A stretch of DNA of 64,000 nt from Manduca sexta. Its lineage: Eukaryota; Arthropoda; Insecta; Lepidoptera; Sphingidae. The stretch covers positions 4,446,727-4,510,726 of the forward strand of contig NC_051123.1 of assembly GCF_014839805.1 (NCBI RefSeq), given 5' to 3'. Below are positions 42,843 to 55,515 of the stretch, one piece after another. How positions within the stretch are numbered: the stretch's first letter is position 1; every line of letters starts with the position of its first letter. The position numbers and the translations under genes are program-made. The notes beneath the pieces are model-generated. The model had not been told where the DNA came from, did not search any database, and saw only the letters and a program-made list of their open reading frames with translations.

Positions 42843-43807
42843 CTTACCTAGAATTAAAAACAGGGGGCTGTTAATCAAGCTCATTACCAGTATCCTATTC
42901 AGAGATTCCGTCTGCTTGCTCGTCAATCGATTCAATTACAAGGAGACAGTGGCCTTGCAATAGTGCATTCCCTCCTCTTTACGGTGCGTCTAGGAATGAA
43001 TTTACCGGAATATACCGGAAATTCGGTAATTTCAAACCCCGGTGGGTTTGTTTAGATAAATCTCATCATATTCGTGTGACGTGTCATATGGTCATGGTTC
43101 GGTAGGTTATGTGCGAATCGACGATTATTAGTGTTAAAATAATTGGGGACAATTTCAAGAGACTGTTTAAGTAAATCTAAGATTTTTTTTTATCGAGGGT
43201 ACCTACGGTAAACTGGTCTCATTGCACCTGATGTTAAGATGGTTATCGATATTGACTTAATGTTTCATGACATAGAGACACTCGTTCAAAACACTTCATT
43301 TGTTATTATACAATACGTTTATGAACTGACTAATTGAGAAAAAAATTACAATACATTATTGGTGATTGGAATTATTATTAGAAACAGCGACTTTTTACGA
43401 AAAATAAAGTAGTTAAACTGTGAAATCCTCGAAAACGTATTGATGCTTACTATCTCCCGAATTAATGAACTAAAGTTCCACAATAAATATACCTATCGAA
43501 CGGCAACAAATTAACATAGCTCTGTCTAAGCCATAAAAAGGATTGAAATATAGGATGCGGTGCGCGTACGCACGTCGTCTGCGTGTCACACGTCCGTACA
43601 TAAATCCAACGCACAGACGGACCGACGGCTAAATTCGCATCATAACGTATCTATATTTGCATTTGCAATTGTGCGTTTAATCCAACTTTATGTTGGTTCA
43701 ACTTTGATTGAAGACCGAATGAGAATGACGCGTAAATTGGCGCTTCCATTCAAATTGTAATGTGAACAGTATTATGGTGTGTTTAGAATCCAGGATAATA
43801 GTAACCC
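42843..43807. other. No gene seen
   Basis: AT-rich apart from a CpG-rich patch at 43555-43630 (GGTGCGCGTACGCACGTCGT). The patch contains the 10-bp palindrome GCGTACGC. Confidence 0.35.
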
Positions 43808-44022
43808 TGTAATAATATCAGCCTTGTATTATTTACTGTCCTACTGCTGGGCACGGGTCTCCTCTACTACTGAGGGTTTAGGCCTTAGTCCATCACGCTG
43901 GCCTAGTGCGGATTAGTAGACTTCACACATCCTCAAAATTGTGGCAGAGAACTGCGCAGGTATACAGGTTTCTTCACGATATTTTCCTTCGCCGTTATAC
44001 CAAGCGATAAGTCACGAAGAAA
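43808..44022 (-). mobile_element. S3 SINE, body and tail
   Basis: Plus-strand reading starts ATATCAGCCTTGTATTATTT, passes CACTGGC-type tail motifs (CATCACGCTGGCCTAGTGCG) and stops in the body at AAGCGATAAGTCACGAAG. The tRNA-like head is absent. Confidence 0.7.
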
Positions 44023-44599
44023 CCCATAGAGTAGAAATTTTGTCACAGATTTTTTTGTATTACTAAATGAGATCTGATGCTAATTTCCAAGATTAACATA
44101 GACAGCAGTGTCACCACTAACTTCGAAGTGCAAAGCTTTGCGTGGTGCTAGGCACACTTCAACCAAGGACATTTGTTTTTTAGCCCTAAAATGTACAGTT
44201 ACTAATTTTTATATTACTCGGCTTTATTATATTTATTTATTATAATGCTCTTCTACTTTACAGAAAGATATCACCAAATTTTAAGTCTCTAATCTATTAT
44301 ATAAGAAAATGCCTTCAATATCACATCAGAAAAACTTAAAGAAGTTTATCCTGGGAATTGAATCTGAAACTAATACACAATTACTGAACCAGAGATAAGT
44401 ATACTTCTATGTAAGTAATTTTTTATTCATACTTTACAAGCCCATGTCTATCCTCAGTCAGTTCTTTTTGTTATTCTTTGCATACAAATAGTGACTGACA
44501 ATGAGAAATGCCTCGCTTAGAACACCTGCATTACTTGGCCAAGAGTGCTGTCAAGTTTATAAAATTCTAACATTTATTGAAGCATTTGTGAATATTTTA
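44023..44599. other. No gene seen
   Basis: AT-rich spacer. Confidence 0.35.
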
Positions 44600-45025
44600 T
44601 TACTGGTAGGTCTCTCATGTGCGAGACTCCGCCTGGGTAGGTCCCACCGCAATGTCTATTCCTGCCGCCAAGTAGCCGTGTGTATTTTTTTTATTGTTTT
44701 GAAGGAAGAGATGAGCTTGCCGTTCGCCTGATGGTAAGCGATACGTCTGCCCATAATAGTAGAAACACCATCCAGCACCTTAAATTACAAAGTATTATTG
44801 GTATTCCAATGCGCTCGTTATCCTGAGACATAAGATGTTAAGTCTCATTATGTCCAGTAGTTACACCGTCTACAATGTTCTTCAAACCGGAACATAACAG
44901 TGACTACACACTGCCGATTGGCGGCAGAAATACACATTGCGGAGGTACCTACCATGGCGGACTCTCACATATGAGAGGCCTACCACCAGTTGTACATTGG
45001 TTTTTATTGCTCTTAACTATGTATA
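44600..45025. mobile_element. Two L1-family LINE tails, inverted head to head
   Basis: 44600-44685 is a minus-strand L1 end (complement of GGCGGCAGGAATAGACATTG). From 44686 to 45025 a longer plus-strand copy follows (GAGCTTGCCGTTCGCCTGAT to TCTCACATATGAGAGGCC and the GTTTTTATTGCTCTTAACTA extension). Confidence 0.65.
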
Positions 45026-45618
45026 TGGCAGAAATAGACATATAAACTTCGTAAAAAGCACATTTTAAAATTACCCCAACTAATTCTGCCGTCAAAGTCC
45101 GCAGTGCGGTTAATGTTTCTCCAATTCTCCAATACATTACAGAATTCCAACAATTGGCGTGTAGTGATAGATTACTGTGAAACACGGATCATTTGAGCCC
45201 ACGTCATCTGCCAGACATTGGGAACGATGTAATTAAATGGACACAGTTTAACTAAACAGGCCGTAAAAGTCATTCTGACACTGGGGATGTTGAGTTGGGG
45301 TAGACATTCGCTTTGGGTAGCTAATTATTTGATTTTACTGTAATATATTTTAGAAATTTATTTAGAAAGTAGGTTCTCTTTTTAAATGTTCTTTTTATAA
45401 TCAATCACGGCTTTCTTATTCGTCACTTTATTAATAAATTGCATGTGAATACATGTTTTCCTAAAGATATTTTAAAAACGATCTCATGATTGAATGTTTC
45501 GATACAGTTTTGATGCCATAGCTAAAATGTCTTCGTACAATCGTTAACGCAAACGTTATATATAAAAATGACCTATCTTAACGATACACTTATCGTTTAT
45601 TTTTGGTTCTTTTTATAT
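45026..45618. other. No gene seen
   Basis: AT-rich spacer. Confidence 0.35.
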
Positions 45619-45722
45619 TGACACGGCAAAGTATCCTATTACACCTGATAGTAAGTATTGGATCCAATATAATTTCGCCTGACGAAAGATGTTGACCCGT
45701 CGACAGTCGACACAATTATGTT
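45619..45722 (-). mobile_element. LINE tail fragment (L2 family)
   Basis: ATTGGATCCAATATAATTTC and CCCGTCGACAGTCGACACA, the reverse of the 29698 copy. About 100 bp remain. Confidence 0.55.
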
Positions 45723-45774
45723 TTATGTTAACGTTAACGATTGTATAAATGTCATTAAAATTAAACAGTCACCG

Positions 45775-45892
45775 GCTGACCACGAAGGCTGCAAAGTTTT
45801 CGAAACGTCGGCACAAAACTAAAATTATTAAAACCGCGATAGAAGTTGAAAAATAGTTAAATTTTCATACCTAACATTCGCGTAAACATAGA
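45775..45892 (+). repeat. M4 repeat copy
   Basis: GACCACGAAGGCTGCAAAG, TCGAAACGTCGGCACAAAAC, AAACCGCGATAGAAG and ACATTCGCGTAAACAT. Confidence 0.65.
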
Positions 45893-45898
45893 AATCAT

Positions 45899-46195
45899 CA
45901 CTACAGAGTATAAAACAAAGTCGCTTTCTCTGTCCCTATGTCCCTTTGTATGCTTAAATCTTTAAAACTACGCAACGGATTTTGATGCGTTTTTTTTTTA
46001 ATAGAGTGATTCAAGAGGAAGGTTTATGTGTATAATAACATCCATTAAATAGTGGAGGAATACTGTTATTTTGTTATGTTATACCCGTGCGAAGCCAGAG
46101 CGGGCCGCTATGTTTTTATAAACAACGTTCACAGTTTTTCTGTAGTGTATTTAGTATCAGCATTGCACCCGTGCGAAGCCGGGGCGGGTCGCTAG
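45899..46195 (+). mobile_element. C-type Helitron, about 300 bp
   Basis: It starts near CTACAGAGTATAAAACAAAG (a TCTA-like 5' end) and contains TCGCTTTCTCTGTCCCTATG and ACTACGCAACGGATTTTGAT. It ends in CCCGTGCGAAGCCGGGGCGG and GTCGCTAG followed by T46196. The terminal CCCG...CGGG hairpin and CTAG fit a Helitron 3' end. A second, imperfect copy of that end occurs inside at 46085-46105. Non-coding. Confidence 0.65.
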
Positions 46196-46595
46196 TTATG
46201 TATAAATGTCTCTTGGCTACGACCTCTGAGAATTACATGTTTGGAACATGTACGATTTATAACGCGGTTTTGTGTATTTATTCTTTTTAATAACAATATA
46301 TGCATAAAATACTGAATTTTCACAATAATTACAGGTTATAAAAGCCTTGCATGAAATTGCATGACTTACCAGCCAGCTCGAACTGGCTGTAATTTACCTT
46401 GTGCTTTTTTTATTCATTTTATTCCTAATTTAAAATATCCGTAGTTATATAATTGACCTAAATGTTATTTAGTAATAACTTCTTATAATTTGTTTGACGT
46501 AACATAAGTGCAACTTTGTTCGCCTACGTGATAAATAAAGTATTTTTTTATTGTACTATGCTAATGATCCTAAAATATAAGATGTTATTTTATAT
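46196..46595. other. No gene seen
   Basis: AT-rich. It includes a worn Helitron-like string (TTCGCCTACGTGATAAA) near 46520. Confidence 0.35.
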
Positions 46596-46712
46596 ACGAA
46601 CATCGCAAAAGGCAGCATTGCCTATCTGATGGTTAATAAAGTGTGGTCCACATAATATCGACTGACAACAGATGATTGACCCTCGCGTATCGACACAATT
46701 ATGCCGGCTTGT
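46596..46712 (-). mobile_element. LINE tail fragment (L2 family)
   Basis: AATAAAGTGTGGTCCACATA, TCGACTGACAACAGATGATT and GACACAATTATGCCGGC, diverged from the 62684 copy. Confidence 0.55.
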
Positions 46713-46895
46713 TTAAAGTTGTTAAATGTTAACAATAATAAGACATAATATCCTTCAAAACAAACATAACAATACTTGTATTGCTTAACAGGAAACGTAC
46801 AAAGCCGTATCTACTAAATAGTTTTTCGTATCCAACATATTACATAGACGGTGCTAACATTTTCAAGAACATAAATAGACAGACACCGATAGGAA

Positions 46896-47216
46896 GTGGC
46901 GATTTCCTAGTTGGGTGTGGAATGGACTGCTGAGACGAATGTCTACAGGTTCAAATACCAAAGACACACATCTCTGACATTTCTAAAAAAATATGGGTGT
47001 ATTCTTTGTGAATTATCGCTTGCTCTAACGGTAAAAGAAAACATCGTGAGGAACCCTGCATACCTGAGAAGTTCTCTATAGGAATTTCGAGGAGGGTGTG
47101 TGAAGTCTACCAATCCGCACTAGGCCAGCGTGGTGGACTAAGGCCTATTCCCTCTCAGTAGTAGAAGAAGCCCGTGCCCAACAGTGTGACAGTATATAAT
47201 ACAGGGCTAATATTAT
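46896..47216 (+). mobile_element. S3 SINE, nearly full length
   Basis: GTGGCGATTTCCTAGTTGGG head, AGGTTCAAATACC B-box region, body GAAAACATCGTGAGGAACC, tail CTCAGTAGTAGAAGAAGCCC, end ATACAGGGCTAATATTATAG. Confidence 0.8.
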
Positions 47217-47270
47217 AGACAGACACCCTATTATCTAACACAGATAAAATAGGGATGAAGCTACATTACG

Positions 47271-47310
47271 GCGTCACCGGAAGTGGCGTCAGGCGCCGCG
47301 GCGCGTGCGT
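47271..47310. promoter_or_regulatory. CpG-rich patch with ETS-type site
   Basis: GTCACCGGAAGTGGCGTC contains a consensus ETS site (ACCGGAAGTG), followed by GGCGCCGCGGCGCGTGCG. A second core (ACTTCCG) lies at about 47330. No gene was recognised nearby. Confidence 0.3.
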
Positions 47311-50154
47311 TACAAATCACTACTTTACAACTTCCGAAATACTCATCCACAATGACTGCAGAAAAAATGCGCAAGTCTAATAATTTTTGGTCACGCGTCG
47401 ACGACTTCGCCTAATGGTCGTGTGATATTAATTCGTATTCTCTCGGATTAGGGGTCGGAATTAATAGTTTTTGCGTTTTTTTTTTTTATGGGATTTGAAA
47501 GAAATCGTTAATACGGATTTATTTGAACAGGAGCTTGTATTGCGTTGAAATAATATGTAGGTACATATTACTTGCTGTTTTAGATGTTCTAATAAGAAAA
47601 GTATATGGTTTAGGTTAATTTATGAAGGTTCATAGTAATGATATTATTTACCCCTATAAATTTTATAGTTATTGCGTTAAAATATTGCATAGAAATAAAA
47701 TGATCGGCAAAGAAATTTTGTAATTTTAATATAATTCAAAATTCTCTTGACCAGAAATATAAATTGTAGTTTTTTAGCAAAACAGCGTGAACGCAACCTA
47801 TACTCCGTCCAACTATTTAACTTTTGTCATATGTACGCCTATAAAATTCTATAATTATTGACAAGGAATCGAAAACAAAATAATTGACTTCTTTATAGGT
47901 GCTATTTCTTTTTCATAGCGATTGGCTCTTCAGCTCCAATATTATATCATGTTTACAAAAAAATACAAAATGTTGAATGAAAATAACGTTTCAATGTATT
48001 TAATCGATCAAAACTTCTTCATAAATTAAATCGATTGTTATAAGCTATCGAATCGATAACGCATTACTACATCCCCAATTGATTAATAAACGAGCTCTCA
48101 TAATAATAAATCGTTAAACGGAATATAGTCTAAAGTGTAACCAAAAAAATAACAAGCTAAAATCCCACAAACAACCAGTAATTCTTAAATATACCACCAA
48201 CTCGGTGATAATTCAATAAGTGAGTACATCATAAAATTTATGAGCGACTCGGGAATCATAAAAGACCACTTCATAATACAAGAAATCAAATTGGACCGAC
48301 AAACAAACCAGTGCAATAAATTTTGAAGGTATTAAATGAAATCCTTTATGAACGACCAGCGTCAGTTGACCCCTGGATAGTTCAAGCCAAAATTTTCGTA
48401 AAGTAATCCTATTCTTTAGTTGTGAAGGGAGGGGGTCGTTGTAAATTGGTCCTTCGACCCTAAATATCATCCGGCACGTGTCTTTGCCACCCTTTTCGAA
48501 ATCTCTACGTTTTGTATACAATAAATATTTGTATGATTTTACAATACACTTTGTCACTTTTATTTATGACTTCATTTAAATTACTATTTAAGTACTTTTG
48601 AAATAGGATAAACAAAAATTCGCGACGTACCATTATTTTAGTAAGTACAACATTCGTAAGGAAAGACCAAGATAAAGATATGTGTGGCATGAACACTATT
48701 TTTTTAAAAGAAAGATGGGCTTTTTGGAAATCAACATTGAAAAATAAGGAGACCTAGGTTGAAGAAAGGCCGTTAAAACATATGTTACGTAACATTACAT
48801 TTAAGCACATAAAGTTTATTCTCTATGACAGTGTAAGTTCATAACATGACCGTGCTACGTTATCTTCGTGAAATAAATGGGAATAGTATTCTGTATGCCA
48901 TTTATTTTCTTAAACGCGACGCGTTGCGTTACGTGCTTGTTACGCACTGTCAAAGTAACGTAAGGCACAGTGAATAAGGCCTCAATAACAAGCCAAAGAA
49001 TAAGTAAAGATTCCTTGAAACCTAATACATAACAATATGAAACGGCAAATCCATAGAAAAAGAAACCATAAAACAACAATCTTAATGATACAGCAAAATA
49101 CATATGACAATGCAAGAAAACGTTTCCTATGATACACTATGGTACATTAGACTAATGCGAAGAATAAATAGTGGCGCATCACACAGTGTGTGTGTGATCA
49201 CTCACACGTGTGTGTGTGTCCAGTGTCGTGAAGTTGGTAGTAACGAGCGGCGCGGTGCGAGCAGGGGTGGCCCGCATTGTTTGCCGGCCACGCACCGTAA
49301 CCAGAGCATTATGGTACGGACAGCAAAATAATAAGACATTAGACGAAGGACTTGTGTGACTGGTAGTATAACATTTCGAGGTTTAGTAAGAATATTGAAT
49401 ATTGAACTTAGTTTGCGAATAGCGGCTTTAAAAAGAAATTAGTATTTTTACTTACCTAAATTACGCATTTAGTTTTATAATACTTCCAGAAAAATCTGTT
49501 ACTTATGAATTCTGGAATCGAAGGTACGACTACCGAATCGTATTAAAAACCAGCTTTGTACACTATTTCTGTCAATAATGACTTTGCTAATTAAGATAAG
49601 TTGTCACTCAACTTGTCAGGATAGCCCCCAAACAGGAACCATTGCCTATCAAAATTTAACTTGCATATTCTGTCATTAAACATGGGCCTCTGTGGCTGAT
49701 GATGATGATTATAACATTACTGGTTTCAAACAGTTTGATTTTTTAAATCTATATTATAACCATCAGAACTTTAAAAATTATATTACTTTTATAAATTTTA
49801 TAACTATCAAAATTCTCCAAGAAACAAAAACATACTTATCTGCTGACCTTACAAGACAATCACCGCTTATTTTCACTTACATTAGTTTAGTGAAGGATGG
49901 TATCAATGAAATATGTGTGCTGTTCGCGTGATGTGTCCTTCCCTTTGACTGAGAGGGAGACCCTCCCCTCCACACCGCCCCTACTTAGATGATTGGATTT
50001 TTTAACATAATGCAATCTTTGATGTAAGGTATATTTCTGCAATGGGTTTGAGCCAAATTTGGTTTGACCTGTATGTTAGTGTGGTTAGACTGATCTGAAT
50101 TCGTGAGGACATCAAAATTTCAGTAATTGGTGATCATTTGTCCTTCATACTGCC
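47311..50154. other. 2.8 kb without recognised gene
   Basis: AT-rich. 49183-49223 has two TG runs around GTGATCACTCACAC. 49240-49310 is GC-richer (GAGCGGCGCGGTGCGAGCAG). An R-type tail string with GATGATGATGAT lies at about 49680-49710. Open frames at 48213-48557 and 48855-49115 (minus) and 49692-49931 (plus) have no recognisable motif. Confidence 0.4.
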
Positions 50155-50345
50155 TCTGATTTACGAGGTCTCGGGTTCGATCCCCGGGATGGGCAAAGTG
50201 ATATTGGGTTTTTTTCTCAGCAACAAGCCAGTCTAGAATTGATGCTTGATGGTATATCACATAGGACGGAATACGCTAGGCGAAAAATGGGTGCACTAGT
50301 AACGCTTCTGTATGCCCCTTCGTGGATAAAAAGCGTGTGGGTGTG
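50155..50345 (+). mobile_element. S1 SINE, first head half missing
   Basis: Begins near the B box (GGGTTCGATCCCCGGG), then GGGCAAAGTGATATTGGG, GGACGGAATACGCTAGGCG and CCCTTCGTGGATAAAAAGCG. Diverged, with an internal deletion. Confidence 0.7.
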
Positions 50346-50466
50346 CTTTGCTGTACTTCATAGTTTTAGCGTAACCTCGTTTGAATTTGATCTTTTTGTT
50401 TCGTGAATTCGTAACTTGGGCATGAAAGTAATGGAGGATTCTGAGCTTTATGTCAATCTAAATTTG

Positions 50467-50768
50467 AAGTGGCAATAGCCTAGTTGCGAGTGGAACGGAC
50501 TGCCTAGACGAATGACCGGAGGTGACATCCAACTCTAACATTTCTAAAGTTATGTGTGTATTCTTTGTGGATAATCGCTTGCTTTAACGGTGAAGGAAAA
50601 CATCGTTAGGAAACCTGTACACGTAGAAAGTATTCTATAGGAATTTTGTGGGTATATTAAGTCTGCTAATCTGCACTAGGCTTGCGGTGGACTAAGGCCT
50701 AATCCTTCTCAGTGGTACAGGAGGCCCGTACCGAGCAGTGAGACAGTATACAGGGTTGATATTACAAT
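50467..50768 (+). mobile_element. S3 SINE, nearly full length, diverged
   Basis: AGTGGCAATAGCCTAGTTGC head, body TTGCTTTAACGGTGAAGGA, tail CTTCTCAGTGGTACAGGAGG, end TATACAGGGTTGATATTAC. The B-box region has a deletion. Confidence 0.75.
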
Positions 50769-51224
50769 ATAAATTTCGTTTAGTATGTAGCAATAGTTCT
50801 CCACCTCTCTTATGTTTGATAAGAGACGATACAAATGTATTGATGACATTATAGTCTTCCCCTTCGCGGTAGCTTATGTTTGAACTGACTCAGTCAGTCG
50901 AAAATAATAACTTATCAATTGAAAGACATCGGTCAACCGCAACTGCAGAAGTAGCATGAATGTGGACCGCAGACAACTTGCTCTCGTTCGAAAGTCATTA
51001 ATTAAAAATCAGAAAGGTAGCTTTGCGGTTGGCGACTGAAATTCAATTGCTACTGTCTTCTGGATTATGTTTATCAGTAATTTTTGTTCGAAAACTTTAG
51101 TAAATATTTAGCCAATAGTATAGCATACACCTGGAAAGATTTGTCACCTAGAATAAGTACCTTATATTGTGGATCTTTCATATGTATTTTTCTGTGATAA
51201 ATTTGTTGGTATTACTATTAATAA
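50769..51224. other. No gene; ends in ATAA repeats
   Basis: Unique-looking DNA. An (AATA)n run at about 51213-51237 resembles a LINE 3' tail, but no LINE body precedes it. Confidence 0.35.
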
Positions 51225-51470
51225 ATAAATAAATAAACTAGGTGTTACGCTTTTTCGCTCGCATGAGTGACCCTTTACTCCGTTCAAGAGTACTTTTGCG
51301 TACTTTTCTGTTACAAAGTAGGATTTATGTTTACACAGGCCATGGTCTTTCTTGTCAAATTTCATCTAAATCCGTTCATTGGTTTTTGTGTTTAATTCCA
51401 ACAAACATCCAACTATGTTTCTCCGCACTCGCTTCCTTAATGTTAAAAACAATATAAAACGCAAAAAATC
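51225..51470 (-). mobile_element. Helitron-like relic
   Basis: ACTAGGTGTTACGCTTTTTC at the left and TCAAATTTCATCTAAATCCG inside follow the reversed order of a Helitron 3' half (compare 41254). Diverged, no intact CTAG hairpin. Confidence 0.4.
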
Positions 51471-52480
51471 CCCAGCTGACCTTGGAAAATAATTATTAAA
51501 AGTAATTTTATCAGAACTTCATCTTTCATGCCGAATATTTTTTTGCATCTCCAATTCGTACCTTAAAGCATTATACGTTATTTATTAAGAATATTCACGT
51601 CATCACCTAAAAAGCTGCTCAAAACAAAGCATAATCCTCGATAGGCAATCAAGTCCGCATCACGTGTCATCATATATATTACCCACCCACGGCGCCTGCG
51701 CAGCTCCTAATATCTATATTTAGCCGTAATCACTATAACACGCTGATTGCGCGTCAATTTGCCTCGTCCCCGATATTATTTATATATTTTAAACGTACAC
51801 AACCCGATAATGAGATGAGATTGGACTCACGAACGAGAGGTTTCGTTTTTAAATTGGACAGAGGTGTGGAGACTGATTTTTTGGTAAATTTTTCCTTAAT
51901 GTTCCTAACCACATGTTAGTCGGATGTCATGTCGGATTTTGCATGATTTTTACGGCTGTTAACTATTTGAAGGATTTAACAGCCTTGTTAATAACGTAAA
52001 AAAAACCCAAATGGGGTATAAAATACTAATAATACTGGCAATACTACCAGAAATTAGCACATTTAAAATACATTATCATCTGCTTTGTGTCGATACTGTG
52101 CCCACAACTTCGTGCGCGTGTCTAACTTTTTCCGATTACCAGTTTTAATGTAACAAAGTGTATTTTCTCTTCCCAATTATACGCTGTGCATCTGTGAAAA
52201 CTACATGAAAACCGATTCAGTAATGTCGGGGATGTGCGCTAACAAACAAACAGAAAAACAAAGACAAGAAATAATTCTAAAAATCGCTAAATTGTATTTC
52301 AATTCTTTTTTAGTCACACTCTTTTTTTGAGTGCTGTTCTTTCAATATACAGACACACCGGACTTGCTGCTTTGCTGTTTTATTATAGATAAAAATATGT
52401 TTTATTATAGACTAGGTTTTGCCTGCTGCGACTGCGCGAAAAAGTTTTTTTGAGATAAATATTTTGGCAGTATAAAAATT
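51471..52480. other. No gene seen; NRF1-like site
   Basis: GGCGCCTGCGCA at 51691-51702 differs from the NRF1 palindrome at one base and is repeated exactly at 58128. The rest is AT-rich, with weak Helitron-like strings near 52190 and 52410. Confidence 0.35.
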
Positions 52481-52804
52481 AGCCGATATCCTAATTGTTA
52501 GTAGAACGGACTGCCGAGACGAATATCCGTAGGTTCAAAACCAAAGGGCACACACCTCTGACTTTTCTAAAATTATGTATGTATTCTTTGTGAAGTATCG
52601 CTTGCTTTAACGGTAAAGGAAAACATCGTGTGGAAACCTGCAAACCTGAAAAATTCTCTATAGGAATTTTGAGAGTGTGTGAAGTCTACCAATCCGCACT
52701 AGGCCAGCGTGGTTGACTAAGGCCTAATCCCTCTCAGTAGAGGAGGCCCGTGCCCAACAGTAGGACAGTATATAATGTAAGGCTAATATTATTATTATAT
52801 TATA
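52481..52804 (+). mobile_element. S3 SINE, nearly full length
   Basis: GATATCCTAATTGTTAGTAG head (worn), AGGTTCAAAACC, body CTTGCTTTAACGGTAAAGGA, tail CCTCTCAGTAGAGGAGGCCC, ATT-rich end. Confidence 0.75.
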
Positions 52805-53565
52805 TAGATGAACCAGCGTCTCCACAGACGGCACTGCGCGTGAGTTTCAGGTGATAATGTGGTGATCGTTCTAGCAGCCGCTGCCGGCGGGCGCCGGGCG
52901 TACTCAGATTTATGTGTTAATGCCCACCGATTGCTATCCCCCGGCACTGAATTATGTCCAACGGTTCGTGAGGCACTTGATGAGTTTGTTCAATAAGATG
53001 GCAGAAAGGAGTAAGGATCAAACAAAATGTACTTAGTTGATTCAGATATTTTTTGATGAATTATTATAAAATTATTTATAAACTGGTATCTCAGACAATT
53101 ATCTTTAATATTTAATATTAATTAAAAAATAATTAGCTAAATCGTCTCTCGTCAGTTGAAATTTTATTGGACCCGCTCCACTTACTGGATGTAGTAGGTT
53201 TATTTAGCCGTGCATCTATGTATAAGAAAAATGATGGGAATATTTATTAACATTTGCACTGCTAAACCTTACTGACATATCATTAAGCGTGATTTCTGTA
53301 CAACTACAATACTTGCATCTTCATAAGGTTATAACTACACATTCAAATATAACAAAACATCGAGAATATTACCTCAATAACGTGATTACGAACGACGCTA
53401 AAATCTTCGCTGATTACGTAAAGAAAGACATTACCATTCGAAAGCGGAGTCACGAGCGAGCAATTTGATAGCAATCAATACGCTATCGATAGACATTGAT
53501 CGCGCCACCCATACTGCTTATTGGTGGATGGTTTGGTATGAAATCATTCTAATTATTGTGTGGGG
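52805..53565. other. No gene; short L2 fragment
   Basis: GC-richer at 52860-52905 (GCTGCCGGCGGGCGCCGGGC). A short L2-like stretch (CGTCTCTCGTCAGTTGAAAT, about 53143-53205) is present. No long frame. Confidence 0.4.
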
Positions 53566-53872
53566 GAATTTTTAATGCTTTGAATGACGAGACGAGCTTG
53601 CCGTTCGTCTGATGGTAAGCGATATGATTGCCCATAGACTGTAGAAACACAATCCAACACCTTGAATTACAAAGTATAGATTGGTATTCCTCTGCTCTCG
53701 CCATCCTGAGACGTGAGATGTTAAGTCTCATTATGTGGTTACACTGGCTACAATGTCCTTCAAACCGGAACACAACAGTGACTACACACTGCTGCTTGGC
53801 GGCAGAAATAGACATTGCGATGGTACCTACCCAGGCGAACTCTCACATATGAGAGGCCCACCACCAGTAAGT
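53566..53872 (+). mobile_element. LINE tail (L1 family)
   Basis: CGAGCTTGCCGTTCGTCTGA, CACAATCCAACACCTTGAAT, CGGAACACAACAGTGACTAC and ACTCTCACATATGAGAGGCC. The frames on both strands here are by-products. Confidence 0.75.
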
Positions 53873-54195
53873 ATACTTTACAACTCGACTTAAAGAAGTG
53901 TATATCGCTAGAAATATCAGTCGTGTACTCAAATATTTAGGGCCAAAAATGAGTGAACTTTGTACATGTCAACCCTAACTAGCTGTTGCCAACAAAACTC
54001 AATGATATCACTTGTGGCACACGAGACCATAGCTAGGTGGAGGTCTAAACACGTAATTATCACCAATGGACCAGTAAATTATGGGAATTGGACTGGACCG
54101 TGGCGGCTGCCAATTTTACGGGACCAAGACACGAAAGCTTTGTAGGGATGCGACTTAGCACAAATAAGAATTAAACTAAAGTAGACTTTTATAGG
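53873..54195. other. No gene seen
   Basis: Spacer between two L1 tails in the same orientation. Short frames only. Confidence 0.35.
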
Positions 54196-54502
54196 TTTAT
54201 TATTGCTTTGAATGACGAGATGAGCTTGCCGTTCGCCTGATGGTACGCGATACGACCGCTCATAACAGTAGAAATACCACACAACACCTTGAATTACAAA
54301 GTATTGTTTGATATTCCACTGCGCTCGTCATCCTCAGACATGAGATGTTAAGTTTTATTTTTTTAGTTACACTGGCTACAATGTCCTTCAAACTGGTACA
54401 CAACAGTGACTACACACTGCTGCTTGGCGGTAGAAATAGACATAGCGGTGGTACATATCCAGGCGGTCTCTCACATATGACAGACCTACCACCAGTAGGT
54501 GT
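54196..54502 (+). mobile_element. LINE tail (L1 family), second tandem copy
   Basis: Same order as the preceding copy (GAGCTTGCCGTTCGCCTGAT to TCTCACATATGACAGACC), with a small deletion around the TTATGTCC segment. The two copies are diverged, so this is not a recent local duplication. Confidence 0.75.
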
Positions 54503-55207
54503 TTGGATGTGAACATAGACTTTACTGTATATATTTTATTTACACGATATAAATTTGCACTAAATATAGCAGAAATTCTGTTCCAGTCGGCCTTAAATGA
54601 AGCAAATAATAAATTGTATATACAAAAAATTATATTACAGGAAAAATACCAACGCTTTATTATTTTTTTCTGTGACACAAATGACAGTGACACGCCGAAT
54701 TACATTTTATTGCGCCCTCAATTTGGTTTTTGGTGTAAGTGGCCTTGGAGTTGTAATTAAATACCTTTTAGCATGTCAATAACGTGTTATAAAACAACCC
54801 AACAAGGTATAATAAAGGTTAAAACAAAGATGGTAGTGTGGTGTGTTGCGTGATTCGCGACAGGGAAAAATTGCACAAAACGTCAGTCGCCGTCAATGAC
54901 ACGCATTGACACGATTAATCGTTAATAAGTTGGATGGTACTAGCGCTAGTTATTGCACATATTTTCGACGTTTTCTTACAGCTTTAGGGTTCCTACTTAA
55001 AGACCTGTAAAGCGCTCACAATTCTATTGGCTATATTAATTTTATGGTCGGTGATGTTTACTACCTTCCGATTAAAAAAATGCTGCGCGATAACCCTATT
55101 TGTACGCCTATCTTCGGATACAGAAAACAGCTAAGATAGACAGATGTAAAGTTTATTTTACAACCAAACACTACAGACACAAACTGCGATTTATAAGTAA
55201 GATAAAT
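54503..55207. other. No gene seen
   Basis: AT-rich. Overlapping short plus-strand frames at 54503-54782 have no recognisable motif. Confidence 0.35.
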
Positions 55208-55515
55208 GTGGACGTAGTTGTATTGCGTGCGCGGTCTACAACACTAAGGTCCTGGGTTCAAATCGCTGGGCAAAGTGATATTTTTTTTCTGTTCTATTAG
55301 TCCAGAGTTTGGATTTTATACCCGATATGACGAATAGTCTCGCCCCTTATCAATTATGGGACGCAACACACAATGGAAAAGTTGGTACCCTGGTTGCATC
55401 TCTGCCTAGCCTTCAGGGTATACCTACCCCTACAGGCATTGTGTGTTTTACGCAATACATAGACGAATAGTGAGTGCCCTAGTTGCACTTCTGCCTACCC
55501 CTTCGGTGATACAGG
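55208..55515 (+). mobile_element. S1 SINE with partially repeated tail
   Basis: GTGGACGTAGTTGTATTGCG head, GGGTTCAAATCGC B-box region, body TACCCGATATGACGAATAG and tail CTGGTTGCATCTCTGCCTA. Part of the tail (GAGTGCCCTAGTTGCACTTC) recurs at 55460-55515. Confidence 0.7.
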
